Part shown: positions 12,430 to 24,087 of the stretch, one piece after another
Position numbering within the stretch: the first letter of the stretch is position 1
How the letters are laid out: the number at the start of each line of letters is the position of its first letter
NCBI GenBank assembly: GCA_034509735.1
Contig: JACGWO010000004.1
Coordinates: 14,737,395 to 14,801,394, forward strand
DNA length: 64,000 bases
From: Sesamum alatum
Taxonomy: Eukaryota; Streptophyta; Magnoliopsida; Lamiales; Pedaliaceae
Reading direction: 5' to 3'
Notes under the pieces: model-generated
The model's database searches: none
The model's input: the letters and a program-made list of their open reading frames with translations, nothing else
Told to the model about the DNA's origin: nothing
Made by a program: the position numbers and the translations under genes

Positions 12430-12860
12430 AAAAAACAGATGGTAGGTATCCTCATCTTCTTCTCTAAAGATGTTGCATGTAGGGCTGGGGATTGTACTTC
12501 TAGCAAAAGAAATTTGCCATGGGTAAGGAATTAACCTAAGCGAATTTATGTTGTAAAATTTATTCTATTTTCTACTTCATTTAATATACATGCACATATT
12601 ATATTTATAATTTTTTTTTTCAAAATAATATACACTATATTTTTTTTATATACATAGTATGTATTTATTGTATAAAATAAAAAATAAAATAGAATTTACA
12701 AAAGAAGATTCGATCCGAAAAGTATGGGACATAAGCTTGCCAAAAGATTTAACTTTAGGAAGGGTTTTCATTTTCCAAATTAAGTGCCGTGGAAAAGCTG
12801 AGGACCACTAGGGAAAACCTCTTTAGAAGATAGCCATTCATATGCGCTTTTATTTAATTG
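12430..12860 (-). pseudogene. LINE zf-RVT domain remnant, interrupted
   Basis: On the minus strand 12860-12720 gives SAYEWLSSKE and, in another frame, HLIWKMKTLPKVKSF, resembling the W.LKVPPKVK.F block of the zf-RVT region of plant LINEs. After an AT-rich interruption, 12530-12430 gives STIPSPTCNIFREEDEDTYH, resembling the SPLCPICGEEDED..H zinc-ribbon. Frameshifts separate the parts. Recognition is by motif only. Confidence 0.5.
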
Positions 12861-12910
12861 AAAAAATTCCGTTGCTATTCAAAGCCCAATGTATTTTGTC
12901 ATAAGTGGGA

Positions 12911-13319
12911 TGTTCGGGGATAGGTCCTGATCCGGGTGGAATTACGCGATTTATCTGACGGTCCTAATTTGCGATCTTAATGTGATTGGCCAGATGTTAA
13001 TAGTGGATGAGAAAAGGAAAGTATATTAGGTTAGTCGAGATAGCTCGACAAAGACCCTATGATACTTAAATCAACTCAAATTCGAGATGATATATGCGAG
13101 CTGGAATAGTAATTGCAGTTGAATGTAGTAAATGTGTCTTACCATAACTATAGTGGAATATGAGTATTTATAAAGCCAAATATGTCCACTTGCCTGATTC
13201 ACATAGCATCATCTCAAGCCTTCAGCTATCAGACGGTGTAGATCCCAGATCCAAGGTCTTTGGAGTGAGTCTTCAATCAGGTCGTCGGAGCGGGGCATGT
13301 GACCCGACCCGACCCGACA
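12911..13319 (+). repeat. LTR-like segment, boundaries tentative
   Basis: Starts TGTTCGGGG and ends CCCGACA, near-inverted termini, and holds a TATTTATAAAGC box near 13168. No matching target duplication was found (TGGGA against GATAA), so this is a weak call. Confidence 0.35.
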
Positions 13320-13829
13320 GATAAATACGAGAATCTTAAATCCGAGATGTCATTTTGACCCATTTCAAGAGTCATTTATGTCTTTTTTTAATAAATAAGA
13401 TGTATCCCATCAAGTATACTTTTTACAAGATCCATTAGATGAGAAGGAAGGAACTTTGAGAGTTATGAGATAATGTCCTTCTTAATAAAATTAGACACTC
13501 CAATTACTAATATTTGAAAATCCAACTATCTATTTTTAATTATTAATATTTGAAATTTTCGAAATTGGAAAAAAAAAAGAAAAGAAAAAGATGAACGCCA
13601 GTATTTTACGGTCCATAGACTCAGCTGGATTCTCTGTCATATCAAAAGGAAATGATACAGGATTTCAGATTGCTATGATTGTTTATTAGCAATTTTTGAA
13701 AAAAAAAATAATTATTATAGGATTATGTCAAAATATCAACTAGTAATTAATAATTATTTTAAAGCATCTATTGATGAACAAATAAATTCTCCTAAATAAA
13801 ATAAATCCATAATAGAACTTTTTTTTAAA
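13320..13829. other. Intergenic stretch, no gene seen
   Basis: AT-rich with purine runs (13567-13590); nothing recognisable. Confidence 0.5.
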
Positions 13830-13834
13830 GGTAA

Positions 13835-15152
13835 TGATGTGGGTACCGGCCCAAAGTGGCCAAATGGGCTTCGGAGGCCCAAATATTCAGAATCGGCCCA
13901 AGAGGTCAACAGGCTGGAGCAGCCTAGGAATATAGGTCGATCAGACCTAAGTCACACCGACCTGCAACTCGTCAGGAAAAAGCATCATTACCTGTAACTC
14001 GTCAGAAGGGGCATCATTACCTGAAAAAGGTGTCAGAGCGATGACAACTGGTCCAGAGCAAGTGGCCATTCCAGGTCCTATAAAAACCCCATCCGACACA
14101 TTTAAGGTACGAATTTATTGCACTTAGATCGGACTACCACATCGCACCATTTTATCTCGAACTACAATCTGACTTAGGCATCGGAGGGCCTGTAGGCGAG
14201 CAAAATTTATTGTCAATTATTTATTGACATGTACTATATATTTTTCCATCAATTTTATATTTTATAAAATGAAATATTTATTGATGGATAAATTATATAT
14301 TGCCATGTATGGAATTGAAGTATTTAAGGCAATTTGAATCTTGCCTTGCCAATAAAGAAAGCAAATACCACTAATTTGGTAAGTCTAAATCACATCTTGT
14401 GATTAAGGAAATAAATGTCAAACAAATCATGAAGGGCCAATTAAATCGCTCCACGTCATCAAGTAAATATGGCAAAGTCTTTCACCCTACAACTATAAAT
14501 AGGGGTGATTTTCTAGCAATTGAGGACACAACACAAACAATTGAAAGCACAAGCAAGAGAGCATTCAAAAAGCTTCAAAATCCTCTCAAGCGCAAATCAA
14601 GGAGAATCCACGGCGTTCAAGCAAAGTTCAAGGTGTTCGTCGCGGAAATCATCTAAATCTAACGTTTAATTCGAGAACAAGTCAAAGGACCCGCGATTAA
14701 CGTTAACAAAGCACAAATCCACCTTGGCGGAAGATCAAAGCTTCAATTCCACCAAGAAATACAAAGAGTTCAAGACAAGCCTTCCAAAATTATAGCGTTT
14801 AATTCGAGAATAAGTCAAAAGACCCCCCAATTGACGTTATTGAAGATCCAAGTCAACGTCAAAGGAGATCAAAACGTCAAGTTCCGCCTTCGAAGTTGCT
14901 GAAATTGAAGATTGTGAAGAATCAGAGGCTTAAATTAGAGATTTCGCACCCACAAGACATTTGATTAAAATTCAATAATCATTTATAATATTTTTCTTGT
15001 TTCAATAAATTCAAAAACACGAAATTTGCATTACAGGGCCTTCGCTGGGTAAGCCCCCAGCTAGCCTAACTACCTTCTTTTCTCAGGTCTGAAGCAACTA
15101 TCTGAGGAGGTCACTTACGACCTGCGACCATCAACAAGGCGATCTCGGATCA
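13835..15152 (+). repeat. 5' LTR of Tat-like element (interrupted)
   Basis: TGATGTGGGTACCGG to GATCTCGGATCA. About 468 bp once the nested element and its duplication are removed. TATAAAAA at 14079-14086. A roughly 31-bp direct repeat (CAACTCGTCAG..GCATCATTACCTG, twice) lies at about 13966-14025. Confidence 0.9.
14191..15035 (+). mobile_element. Solo LTR nested in the 5' LTR
   Basis: 845 bp from TGTAGGCGAG to TTTGCATTACA, flanked by perfect GGGCC repeats (14186-14190, 15036-15040). A TATAAATA box is at 14494-14501. Internal repeated blocks (CGTTTAATTCGAGAA.AAGTCAAA at about 14662 and 14805) are visible. The short ORF inside is not a gene. Confidence 0.85.
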
Positions 15153-15154
15153 TT

Positions 15155-15172
15155 TGGCGCCGTCTGTGGGAA
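15155..15172 (+). other. Primer binding site of Tat-like element
   Basis: TGGCGCCGTCTGTGGGAA, two bases after the LTR. This is a common PBS of plant gypsy elements; the first ten bases match the complement of tRNA-Asp. Confidence 0.75.
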
Positions 15173-15195
15173 AGTGAGAAAAGACAAATTGAGAG

Positions 15196-16550
15196 ATGGA
15201 AGGAACTTCAAGGAGACAACTTACTCCAGTAGAAGGAGAACAAACACCCGTGAGACAAAATGAACAAACACCCGCAAGAAATGGAGGACAGATGATACAT
15301 CTAACTCCAGAGGAGTTGCGAAGAATGATAGAAGATGCTAGTAGACAGGCCATAGTGGAATACGAAAGGAGAACTATTACGGCGACTACTCGAGAACCAA
15401 CTAGAAGGAAGCTTTTCCAAAACAGAGGAAAAGGAGTGACTGAAGAAGTAAGGGAAGCAACGCATAAAGGTGAGCCTGAAAAAGGCCGAGAACGGGAAGG
15501 AGTTCGTGAGAAAGAGGTATCTGACACAGGGTCCAGTAAGAGAGGAAAACGTAGAGAACCAGGGATCTCCAGAGCTGAAGTGGACGATGTAGGAAGGCAG
15601 ATCGAGAGGTTGGGTCAGCAAATTGATGAATTAAAACGAAGGAGGGAGATGGTGGCCCAAAATCAAAATTCACCCTTCGCGAATAAAATCCTAACAGAGG
15701 TCGTAGACCACAGTTTCAGGCTACCTGATCTTCCTAAATATGATGGAACCAAGGACCCTCAGGAGCACGTTTCAGCATTTGAATTTGTAATGAATTTATA
15801 TGGACAAACTGATTCTATTAACGCAAAATTGTTTGTGACTACCTTAACAGGAAAAGCGCAGGAGTGGTTTACGAGCTTACCCAATGGGAGCATAGAATCA
15901 TACTCCTAGTTAATTCAGAAATTCACTTTCTATTTTGCTAGCAAGAAGAAGGCTAAAGGGTCGGCTACTTATCTATTCACCATCAGGCAGAAAGAGAACG
16001 AGCCAGTAAAAAGTTTTATAGGAAGATTTAACAATGAGACTTTGGAAGTATAGGACTTGAGAATAGATATGATGGTAAGCATCTTGATACATGGATTAGA
16101 AAAAGGGCCGTTTGCATCTACATTAGCTAGAGACCCGCAGGAAGATGTAGAGCAGTTGATGCAAATGGCCCAAAAGTATATACACGAGGAGGAGATGAAC
16201 GCGATGAAGGATGGAGAGTGGTCAAGTGCGAGAGGCCGAGGTCGAGAAGTTGGGAGAGATAGGAGGAATAGGTCTGAGAAAGACTATGAGGCTCCATATC
16301 CCCCGAAATATCATAGGTACACTCCACTTGCTACCACCAGGGCCCATGCAATAATGATGGTTGAAAAGGAAAATATATTACAATGGCCCAAGAAAACGCG
16401 CGGAACTCCTGCCAAAAGTCATATTCCAACAAGTATTGACGGTTTCATAAGGATCGGGGACATGATACGAAGGATTGCTTCAAATTGAAAGATGAGGTAG
16501 AAAGATTGATCAGACAAGGATATTTCAAGGAATACATACTAAAGGAATGA
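15196..16550 (+). pseudogene. gag of Tat-like element
   Basis: Starts MEGTSRRQLTPVEGEQ. A charged coiled-coil-like region precedes the gag core (FRLPDLPKYDGTKDPQEHV, then LFVTTLTGKAQEWFTSLP, typical of Retrotrans_gag). In-frame stops at 15907-15909 (within SYS..LIQKF) and 16051-16053. A frameshift near 16430-16450 leads into the zinc-knuckle block RFHKDRGHDTKDC, whose first Cys codon position is now TGA. It then continues KLKDEVERLIRQGYFKEYI. Structural protein; cannot be made whole here. Confidence 0.85.
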
Positions 16551-16733
16551 AGGATGGGCGCAAGAGCAAGGGAAAAAGAACAAAAGGAAAGAACGAGAAA
16601 TAGATCTCGAAGCGAGGAGAGATTTAAAGGAGGAAAGGAAAAGAGAGAAGATGATCAACGAGGAAAGCCTCCTGTGAAAGGAGTCATACACACTATTGTG
16701 GGGGGGCCCACAAGCGGGGATTGAGGAAGAGCA

Positions 16734-17360
16734 ATGAAGAGGTACGAGCGACAGGGGGAATGGAGTAGGAATAGACAGGTCTTTAGCTTGGAAAAAGAAG
16801 AACCGATCACCTTTGGAAGCGAGGATGTAAGTGAAGGAGGGTCGCAGAATGACCCAATGGTTAGAAGGATGGACATCGCGAATTTCCTAGTTCATAAAGT
16901 ATTGGTAGATAACGGGAGCTCGGTGGATATCTTATTCATTGATGTATTAAGAAGAATGGAGATGGAAACATCAAATATTCAACCGGTGCATACCCCTTTG
17001 ATAGGATTTGGGGGAAGTGAGGTCATACCCTTGGGAATAATAGATCTCCCAGTTTCATTGGGAGAAGATCCGAGAAGAAAAACCATGATGATAAAATTTC
17101 TCATAGTGGATGCCCCTTTTTCGTACAATGTAATTTTAAGGCGACCAAGTTTAAACTTGTTCAGAGCTGTGGTATCTACCTACCATCTAAAAATGAAGTT
17201 CCCTACGAGGTATGGGATAGGTGAAGTGAGGTGCGATCAAAGGGAGGCAAGAAAATGTTATAACCTTTCGGTGAAGAGTAAGAGTGGAGAAAAGAGAGAA
17301 GGAGCACCCGAAATGGCTAAGAGGGAGATAGAGGAGAACAAGAGAAAGAAACTGGAATGA
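16734..17360 (+). pseudogene. Aspartic protease region of Tat-like element
   Basis: Active-site motif reads VLVDNGSSVDIL (usually V-D-G/S-G-S) and the second conserved motif reads VILRRPSLN where ILGRP..N is usual, so two key glycines are altered. The flanking FGGSEVIPLGIIDLP block is typical of Tat-type proteases. Ends in a stop after a Lys/Glu-rich stretch. Confidence 0.78.
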
Positions 17361-17437
17361 ATTGAGCTGGCAGAAGAGCACAAAGAGATAGAGTTAATCT
17401 CGGGGGAGACAACAGGACGACGAGGATAGGTTCTCGA

Positions 17438-18834
17438 ATGAATTCGAGAATAGAAACCCTAACGGTGAAATTCTTAAGGAAAAATTCAGACATGTTCGCT
17501 TGGAGCCCCTCATATTTCAGGGGAATAGACCCGGAAGTGATAGTACACAGGTTGAATGTAGACTCTCAAGCCAAACCAATGAAGCAAAAAAAGAGGTCAT
17601 TTGGAGTTGAGAGGAATAAAATAATAGAGGGGGAGGTGAACAAGTTATTAGAAGCGGGATATGTCGCAGAAGTTTGATATACGGAATGGTTGGCCAATGT
17701 GGTAGTAGTACCAAAGTCTGCAGGAAAATGGCTTATGTGTACTGATTTCACAGATTTAAACAAAGTCTGTCCTAAAGACACATACCCACTACCTCGCATC
17801 GATCTGCTTGTAGACTCAACAGCGGGATGTGCTCTATTTAGTATGATGGACGCATATTAAGGGTATCACCAAATATTTATGGCGGAAGAGGGATAAGACT
17901 TCCTTTGTTACTGAAAATGGCATATATTGTTATAATGTAATGCCTTTTGGGTTGAAAAATGCAGGTGCTACATATCAAAGGCTAGTGAACAGGATGTTCA
18001 AGGACCTCATCGAGAAATCCATGGAGGTATATGTAGACGACATGCTGGTCAAAAGTGAGAAGGAAGAGGGACACCTCACACACTTACAAGAAGCTTTCGA
18101 GGTCATGAGGAAATATGGAATGAAGCTGAATCCAGCGAAATGCACCTTTGGGGTACGAGGAGGAAGATTCTTTGGATACATGGTGAGTGAAAAAGGAATT
18201 GAAGCAAATCCTGAAAACATAGAGGCGATCATGCAAATGAAGTCACCAAAGACGATCAAGGATGTACAGAAACTGACGGGGAAAATAGCATCGCTGGCTC
18301 GATTCATATCTAGGTCAGCTGATAGAAATTTACCTTTTTTTAAGGTTTTGCGAAATGTTAAAAATTTTGAATGGACTGAGGAACGCGAACAAGCTTTGAA
18401 CGACCTGAAGCAGTATTTAGTATCCCTCCCTTTATTGGAAAACCCAAGATGTGGGGAACCATTGTATGTGTATCTGGCAGTGTCGGATGATGCTGTGAGC
18501 TCAGTTTTAGTGAGAGAGAAAATGGGAAATCAAAATCCAGTATACTATGTTAGTAAGATGTTACAAGGGGCTAAAAAAAGATACATTCAGGTAGAAAAGT
18601 TAGCACTGGCTCTAGTGACTACGGCAAGGAAGTTGAGGCCCTATTTTCAATCACATAAGATAGTGGTTTTGATGAATCACCCCCTAAGGCAAATAATGTC
18701 GTGACCGGATGGATCGGGTCGGCTGATAAAATGGGCAGTAGAGTTGCGGGAGTTCAACTTAGAATACCAAGCAAAGACTACTGTGAAAGCACAAATATTT
18801 GCTGACTTCATTGTGGAGTTAGTAGGAGAACAAT
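17438..18834 (+). pseudogene. Reverse transcriptase and native RNase H of Tat-like element
   Basis: RT blocks in order: FAWSPSYFRGIDPEVIVHRL, then KLLEAGYVAEV with a stop, TEWLANVVVVPK, LNKVCPKDTYPLPRID, MDAY with a stop, a frameshift near 17893, then YNVMPFGLKNAGATYQRL and the polymerase motif VYVDDMLVKS (about 18024-18054). A native RNase H-like part (LYVYLAVSDDAVSSVLV..) lacks the usual first Asp, as is common in this lineage. A stop ends it near 18702, with readable sequence to 18834. RT would copy the RNA template; the stops inactivate it. Confidence 0.88.
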
Positions 18835-18839
18835 GAGAG

Positions 18840-19535
18840 GTCGAGGAAGGATGGATGTTACATGTAGACAGATCCTCAAACTCTAATAACGGAGGAGCTG
18901 GAATTCTTTTGCAAGGACCTAAAGGGGTTGAGATTGAGGTCGCAACAAGGCTGGATTTCCCTACCACGAATAATGAAGCAGAGTACGAAGCTGTAATACT
19001 CGGACTAGAAATGGCAATTAATGCAGGGGTAAGACAAATAGATATGTATACAGATTCCCAGCTGGTGGCAATGCAGATAGAGGGTTCGTATGAGACACGT
19101 GAATGGTCCATGACTCAATACCTGAAAAAGGTCAAGGAGTTGATGGGGAGATTTGATAGATGTACCATACAACAAATCCCAAGGGAGGAAAATTCAAGGG
19201 CGGATGCCTTATCCAAATTTGCGGCAATGGCATCAGGAGTGAAAGAAAGAAAAGTTACAGTGGTTATAAGAGAACGGGCGGTAGTGGATGAGCTGGAAAT
19301 AAAATGCATAATAGAGGATAAGTCTTGGAAAACGGAGATAGAGGATTACTTGAGGAATGGCACGCTACCGGAAGACCCGATAGAAGCAAGGAGATTGAAA
19401 TTCAAAGCAAGTAGATTCACAATGGTCAATGAAGTGCTATATCGGCGATCTCTGGAAGGTATGTTGTTGAAATGTTTTAAACCCAGAAAAGGCGCACTAT
19501 ATGTTGAGAGAGATTCACGAAGGAAGTTGCGGTAA
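18840..19535 (+). pseudogene. Second (archaeal-type) RNase H domain
   Basis: Starts near HVDRSSNSNNGGAGILLQG. Likely catalytic positions are retained: Asp in HVDRSS, Glu in NNEAEYEA, Asp in YTDSQL, and Asp in RADALSKFA. The acquired RNase H is diagnostic of the Tat lineage. The C-terminal part runs into the linker before integrase (LPEDPIEARRLKFKASRF..LYRRS), then frameshifts around 19500. Confidence 0.8.
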
Positions 19536-20553
19536 TCACTAAGGAGAGAGGTCGTTGGCTCAAAAAATTACAAAGCAAGGATACTTTTGGCCAACTTTAG
19601 TGAAGGATGCGATGGAATTTGCTAAGAAGTGTGAGAGTTGCCAGAAATATGTTGCCCTCATACATTCGCCCGCGACCCCGATGGAACCTATTAAGATAGC
19701 ATGTCCTTTCGATCAATGGGTGATAGAAATTCTGGGGCCCTTTCCCCCGGCCCCTGCGCAAAAGAAGTTTGTGATTGTGGCGGTTGAATACTTCTCGAAA
19801 TGGGTAGAGGCCGAGGCGTTGGCAAAAATCTCTGAGAAAGAGGTAATCAATTTTATTTGGAAAAACATTATTTGCAATTTCGAAATTCCTAGAGCCTTGA
19901 TCTCAAAAGACGGAACTCAGTTCCAAGGGAAGAAAATAGTGGCATGGTGTAAAGAGCTAAAAATCCAACAAAACTTTACAGCCGTGGGGAACCCCCCGGA
20001 AAATGGTCAGACGGAGGTCACGAACAGAATTTTGTTGCAGCATTTAAAAACCAGACTTGAAGGAGCAAAGGGTTCGTGGGTAGAAGAGTTACCAGGAGTA
20101 TTGTGGGCGTATAGAACAACGCCAAGAACAGCAACGGGAGAAACTCCATTTTGTTTAGTCTACGGCGCGGAAGCTGTGATACCTGCGAAGATCGGGGAAG
20201 AGACGGCAAGGGTTTCGCAATACGCACCCAAAGAAAATGCGCAGGAGAGGAATTTTGACCTAAGTGTGGTTGAAGAAAAAAGAGATCGGGCGTATGCGAG
20301 AATTTTACACTACAAAGGCCTCATCGCAAAAAGCTACAACAACAAAGTCAAACCCAGATATTTCCAGGTCGGCGACCTGGTGCTAAAAAAAGTAGAAGTC
20401 TCAAAGCATATGGGTAAGTTAGACCTAAGTTGGGAATGGCCATTCAAGGTCGTAGAGGTCAAAAAGAAAGGAACCTACAGACTACAAGACATGGAAGGGA
20501 AGGATTTACCTAGGCCATGGAATGTGCACAATTTGAAAAAAATTTACACTTAA
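19536..20553 (+). pseudogene. Integrase of Tat-like element
   Basis: Contains the end of the zinc-binding domain (CESCQKY), the core (EILGPFPPAPAQKKFVIVAV, then RALISKDGTQF, then PPENGQTEVTNR), the ALWAYRTTPRTATGETPF-like block and the C-terminal GDLVLKKVEV region, ending NLKKIYT. At the D-D-E catalytic sites, the first Asp is Glu (VIEILGPFP versus the usual GIDI.GPFP), the second appears as Lys-Asp (SKDG versus S/T-D-N-G), and the Glu of GQTE is kept. Activity is doubtful. Confidence 0.85.
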
Positions 20554-21446
20554 CAGGAAAACATAGAAGTTGCTCCCATTTTGTTGTTACTTTTTGATAT
20601 TTTTGCAGAACACTTCTTGATATTCTTTTGCAGATGATCGATATCATGGTAAATAGAATGCTTGTAATGAGTCCTGAGAAAGGGCAAACTTTATGTAAGA
20701 TCTGTAAAAGATCATGATTTGTGAAAGATCAAGTAAATTCTCTTTTGGTCACTTGTACGAGATGTACTTCTTTCAAAGCACGTTCCTGAAGAAAAAATGA
20801 TACAAGATGAGATTCTTAGCCTGAAAAATGTTTATAAATCGTAATCTGTAAAAGATTATCGAAGTGCAAAAACGCGATCTCGATCTGGAAAAGATGAGAT
20901 ACTTAGCCTGAAAAGGTTTATAAATCGTAATCTGTAAAAGATTATCGAAGTGCAAAAACGCGATCTCGATCTAGAAAAGATGAGATACTTAGCCTGGAAA
21001 AGGTTTATAGAATTTTGATCTGTCAAAGATTAATGAGATGCTAAATGTTACCTCGGTCAAAAAAAATTAACCTGGAAAAGGTTCACCAGACCATAATCTG
21101 AAAAAGATTAAAGGAACCAATTGCACGAACTCAATCTGCGAAAGGTGAGATAGTTGAACCAAGAAAAAATATTTCCAAACTCCAAAGAGGATTACTCGAT
21201 AAAAAGGGAAAGAACACATTATAAATCATTGTGTTAACAAGAAACAGCAACAACCTAAGAAAAGGAGATCGATATGGAATTAAGTTTCAAAATACATCGT
21301 GGACCTTGGAAAGTTAAGGGGATAGGGGGATCTCCACATCAAGAATTAGAGATCGGAAGACGATCTACCCTATTACAGAGGCGATAGTATCGCGATCTAC
21401 CCTAGTGTTCAAAATCGTCAAAAAAAAGAGGGGAAAAGAAAAATAA
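20554..21446 (+). repeat. Spacer with 86-87-bp tandem repeats
   Basis: Units at 20805-20891 and 20892-20977 are nearly identical; a third, diverging unit starts at 20978 and degenerate echoes (AACCTGGAAAAGGTT) follow to about 21160. Such arrays between integrase and 3' LTR are known in Tat elements. The rest is non-coding. Confidence 0.75.
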
Positions 21447-23838
21447 CTAAGTGCCGGGAGGAGAATCCATCTTCTCCACCTCTTCAATCAGACTTTCGAA
21501 CTCGTCGTCCACAGGAGGAGGGACCTCTTCCTCGGGGAAAGCAGCGAGGTTCCCATCTAGGGTGGGGTTGAGCCAGCTCAAGTCGAAGTCCTCAGTGAAG
21601 CCCTTCAATTTGAGCACCTGAGACTTGCACCTCTCAAAGCCTTGGTCTAGGAATTCAGTAGCTTTGATTTCAACCGCCACATTGAAAGCAGGGGCTTTAA
21701 GGAAGTCGCGAGCTCCTTGGAGTCGAGTTTGTTTGACAAACTCCTTATGTTCTTCGGAGGTGAGATAGACTTCACGTCCCTCCTTGAGCCCTTCAGTTTT
21801 ACCAGCGAGGCAACCCGCAGAAAAACCCTCATTTTTCCCTGCCTCTAAGGCAACAGTTCAGGCAGTATCGACCTCGATCAGAGATCGGAGGGTAAGATCT
21901 TCCAGTTGAGCCTCGAGCTGTTGGCCCTTTCCTCGGCTGTATTTTGCAACTTGTTGCTCTCCTCCAGCTGCTTCTGAGCCTCGAACAACTTCTCATCACT
22001 TGTAATTTTTTCTTTGCGAAGATATGAACATCGTAGCGAGAGATGATGTCCAAAGGCCATGGCCTACAAAATGAAAAAATCTTAGCTTTAAAATATCATA
22101 CAAAAGGAGGGGACATCAAAGATAAATTGAAGGATTACTTGAGTCAGGACGTGAGCATGGTGCTCCTCAATTCGTGTATGCGCTGTGGGGACAAGGGTAG
22201 CTTGGTCCCGGGGGAGAAGGCATGCTTTATACAACTCCCAGGAGTCTTGGCCCACATGTGTTTTGAGGACCGAACTCTGAGCAGAGATCGCCCAATCTGG
22301 GAGTAACTTCTCACCTTCCATCTCGGTGCACACGCACTTAGGGGTTCGCAGTTCCGTGCGAGCTCCCTTCCACCACTCAGTCAGCTCTGCCACCAACTTG
22401 AGGTTCTTGGCCTCTTCTGCCTTATCTGCAGCCTGCTTTGCCTTCCTCTTATCAGACCGCGACTTGCTCCGCTTGCTCGACCTACTGCTGCGCGAGCCTT
22501 TGTGTTTTCTCTTACACTTGTTGGGTTCGCTAGGACCCTCAGCAACCTCCTTCCCCTTTGACTTGTCTTTCTCGGTAGGGGATTTGGTGGCGTAAGGTTG
22601 AGTGCGAGCAGCTGAATCTACTTCCTCACCCGCGGCCTCGGTTTCCCCACTAGGAATCTAGTAGTAGTAGCTCGGATAGGACTAGGAACTGGGGAGATCG
22701 CAAGAGTGGGCTCAATGGAGACTAAAGAATCACCCAAGTTCCCAGAAGATCGACCTTTAGGAGCACTTGAAGCTCCTTGGTTGGAATAATCGGTTAAGGG
22801 GGCAACGTTGGGAGGTAGAGTCCCCTTTTTAGCGCAAAGTCTATTGGCGATGCGAGCTTGCATGATAACTTTATCTGCAAAAAGAATGTGTTAAGAGGGA
22901 CATCGAAAGAGAAAAAAAAAGAAGAGAGAAAGAAGGGAGAGAAGATCACCTAAAAGACCCTTAGGGCGGATGGGTGCTGGGGAGAGACCGGTCAGCTTCA
23001 GGACATTCTCCGTCAAGAGCTTATCAGCCTTATACCAATATATAGTAAGACTATTGATATTGTCATCCTCCAGCCCTCATCCATCAGGTTTCGACTTAGG
23101 CTTATTAGATCGTCATTCACATTGAAAAGGCCATTCTTGACCAGGAGGAGGTCGTAAGAAGAAAAATTTATCTTGCCAAGGACCTACATTGGAGTGTATT
23201 TTATCTACAAATTTACAACTGGTCCTGGCAGAGATGTAAAAAAATCCTTTGTTGGCAGATCGTCTAGAGACGTTGAGTTTGTACAAAGACCAAAAGTTTT
23301 CAAAGGAGGGATCTAGAAAGAGATGCTACATGACTATTATGAACATAAGAATATATCGGATCGAATTAGGAACGAGCTGCATGAGGCAAGTATATAAATG
23401 ACCTAAAATGGTCCCGACATGGGGATGTAGAGGAAAGCGAAGTCCGGCCTCCATATGGGCTATGGACATAGCACAAAAACCGGGGGGAGGAAGATGCATG
23501 CGATCAAAAGACCTTGGCATACGAATTTCATAATTATTTGGGATAAAATATTTTTTCCTAATTTGAGAAGGGGATATTTTAAGGTTACTCACGACACCCG
23601 CCCAAGGGGTATCAGTCATCATGGCTTGATATTGTTCGTAGGGAAGAATGTCGAGGTTTGGATCTGGGCCCTCGTTTGCCATTTCTAAGGGAGGAGTAGG
23701 AACTACAGGTTCGCGACCAAGGTTGGAAGGAACAGCAGTAGGAAAGGTCGCTGAGGACCCATAAGAAGTATGAGAAGATGAAGGGAGAGAGGAATTGGAA
23801 CTATATTCGGAAGAAACAGATCGGGCAGCGGAAGACAT
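21447..23838 (-). pseudogene. Antisense extra ORF region (PF04195-like, putative gypsy-type transposon protein)
   Basis: Opposite in strand to gag-pol. The first block (23326-23838) starts MSSAARSVSSEYSS and includes RKKYFIPNNYEIRMP, then HLPPPGFCAMSIAHMEAGLR and FPLHP, which I recognise as the Transposase_28-type domain found in antisense extra ORFs of Tat/Retand-like elements. Readable continuation lies at 23325-22990 with stops (FYISARTSCKFVDKIHS, FFFLRPPPGQEWPF). Further blocks are at 22618-22863 (MQARIANRLCAKKG), 22088-22396, about 21829-22060 and 21447-21680 (acidic tail ending DSPPGT). Gaps may be introns or decay. Function in the family is unknown. Confidence 0.7.
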
Positions 23839-24087
23839 ACCTAGGACAAGGGGAGATCGTGAAGAAAAATAGTCACGCCAGATATGGAGCAGGTCGGAGG
23901 TTAGATCGCAGAGTGCGAGTCATTTATGATGGAATGAGGTGTATTTATAGAGGAAGACCATGGGGAGACGCGCCAGAGTGAACGGTGAGATGAAGGCCAG
24001 AGGAAGAAGATCTAAGGGAAATAGGCGAACGACTATTGAAATTCTCGTAGTGAGGCGAGTCACACACTAAGAGAATTGGGGGAGTAA

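Noticed and set aside
12911..13319. Solo LTR with full confidence
   Set aside because: Termini look right, but no target duplication was found, so only a tentative repeat call was made.
14399..14656. 85-codon ORF
   Set aside because: Lies wholly in the nested solo LTR, around its TATA box and leader.
19536..20553. Functional integrase gene because the frame is open for 332 codons
   Set aside because: Catalytic positions are substituted and the upstream polyprotein is broken, so it is listed as a pseudogene.
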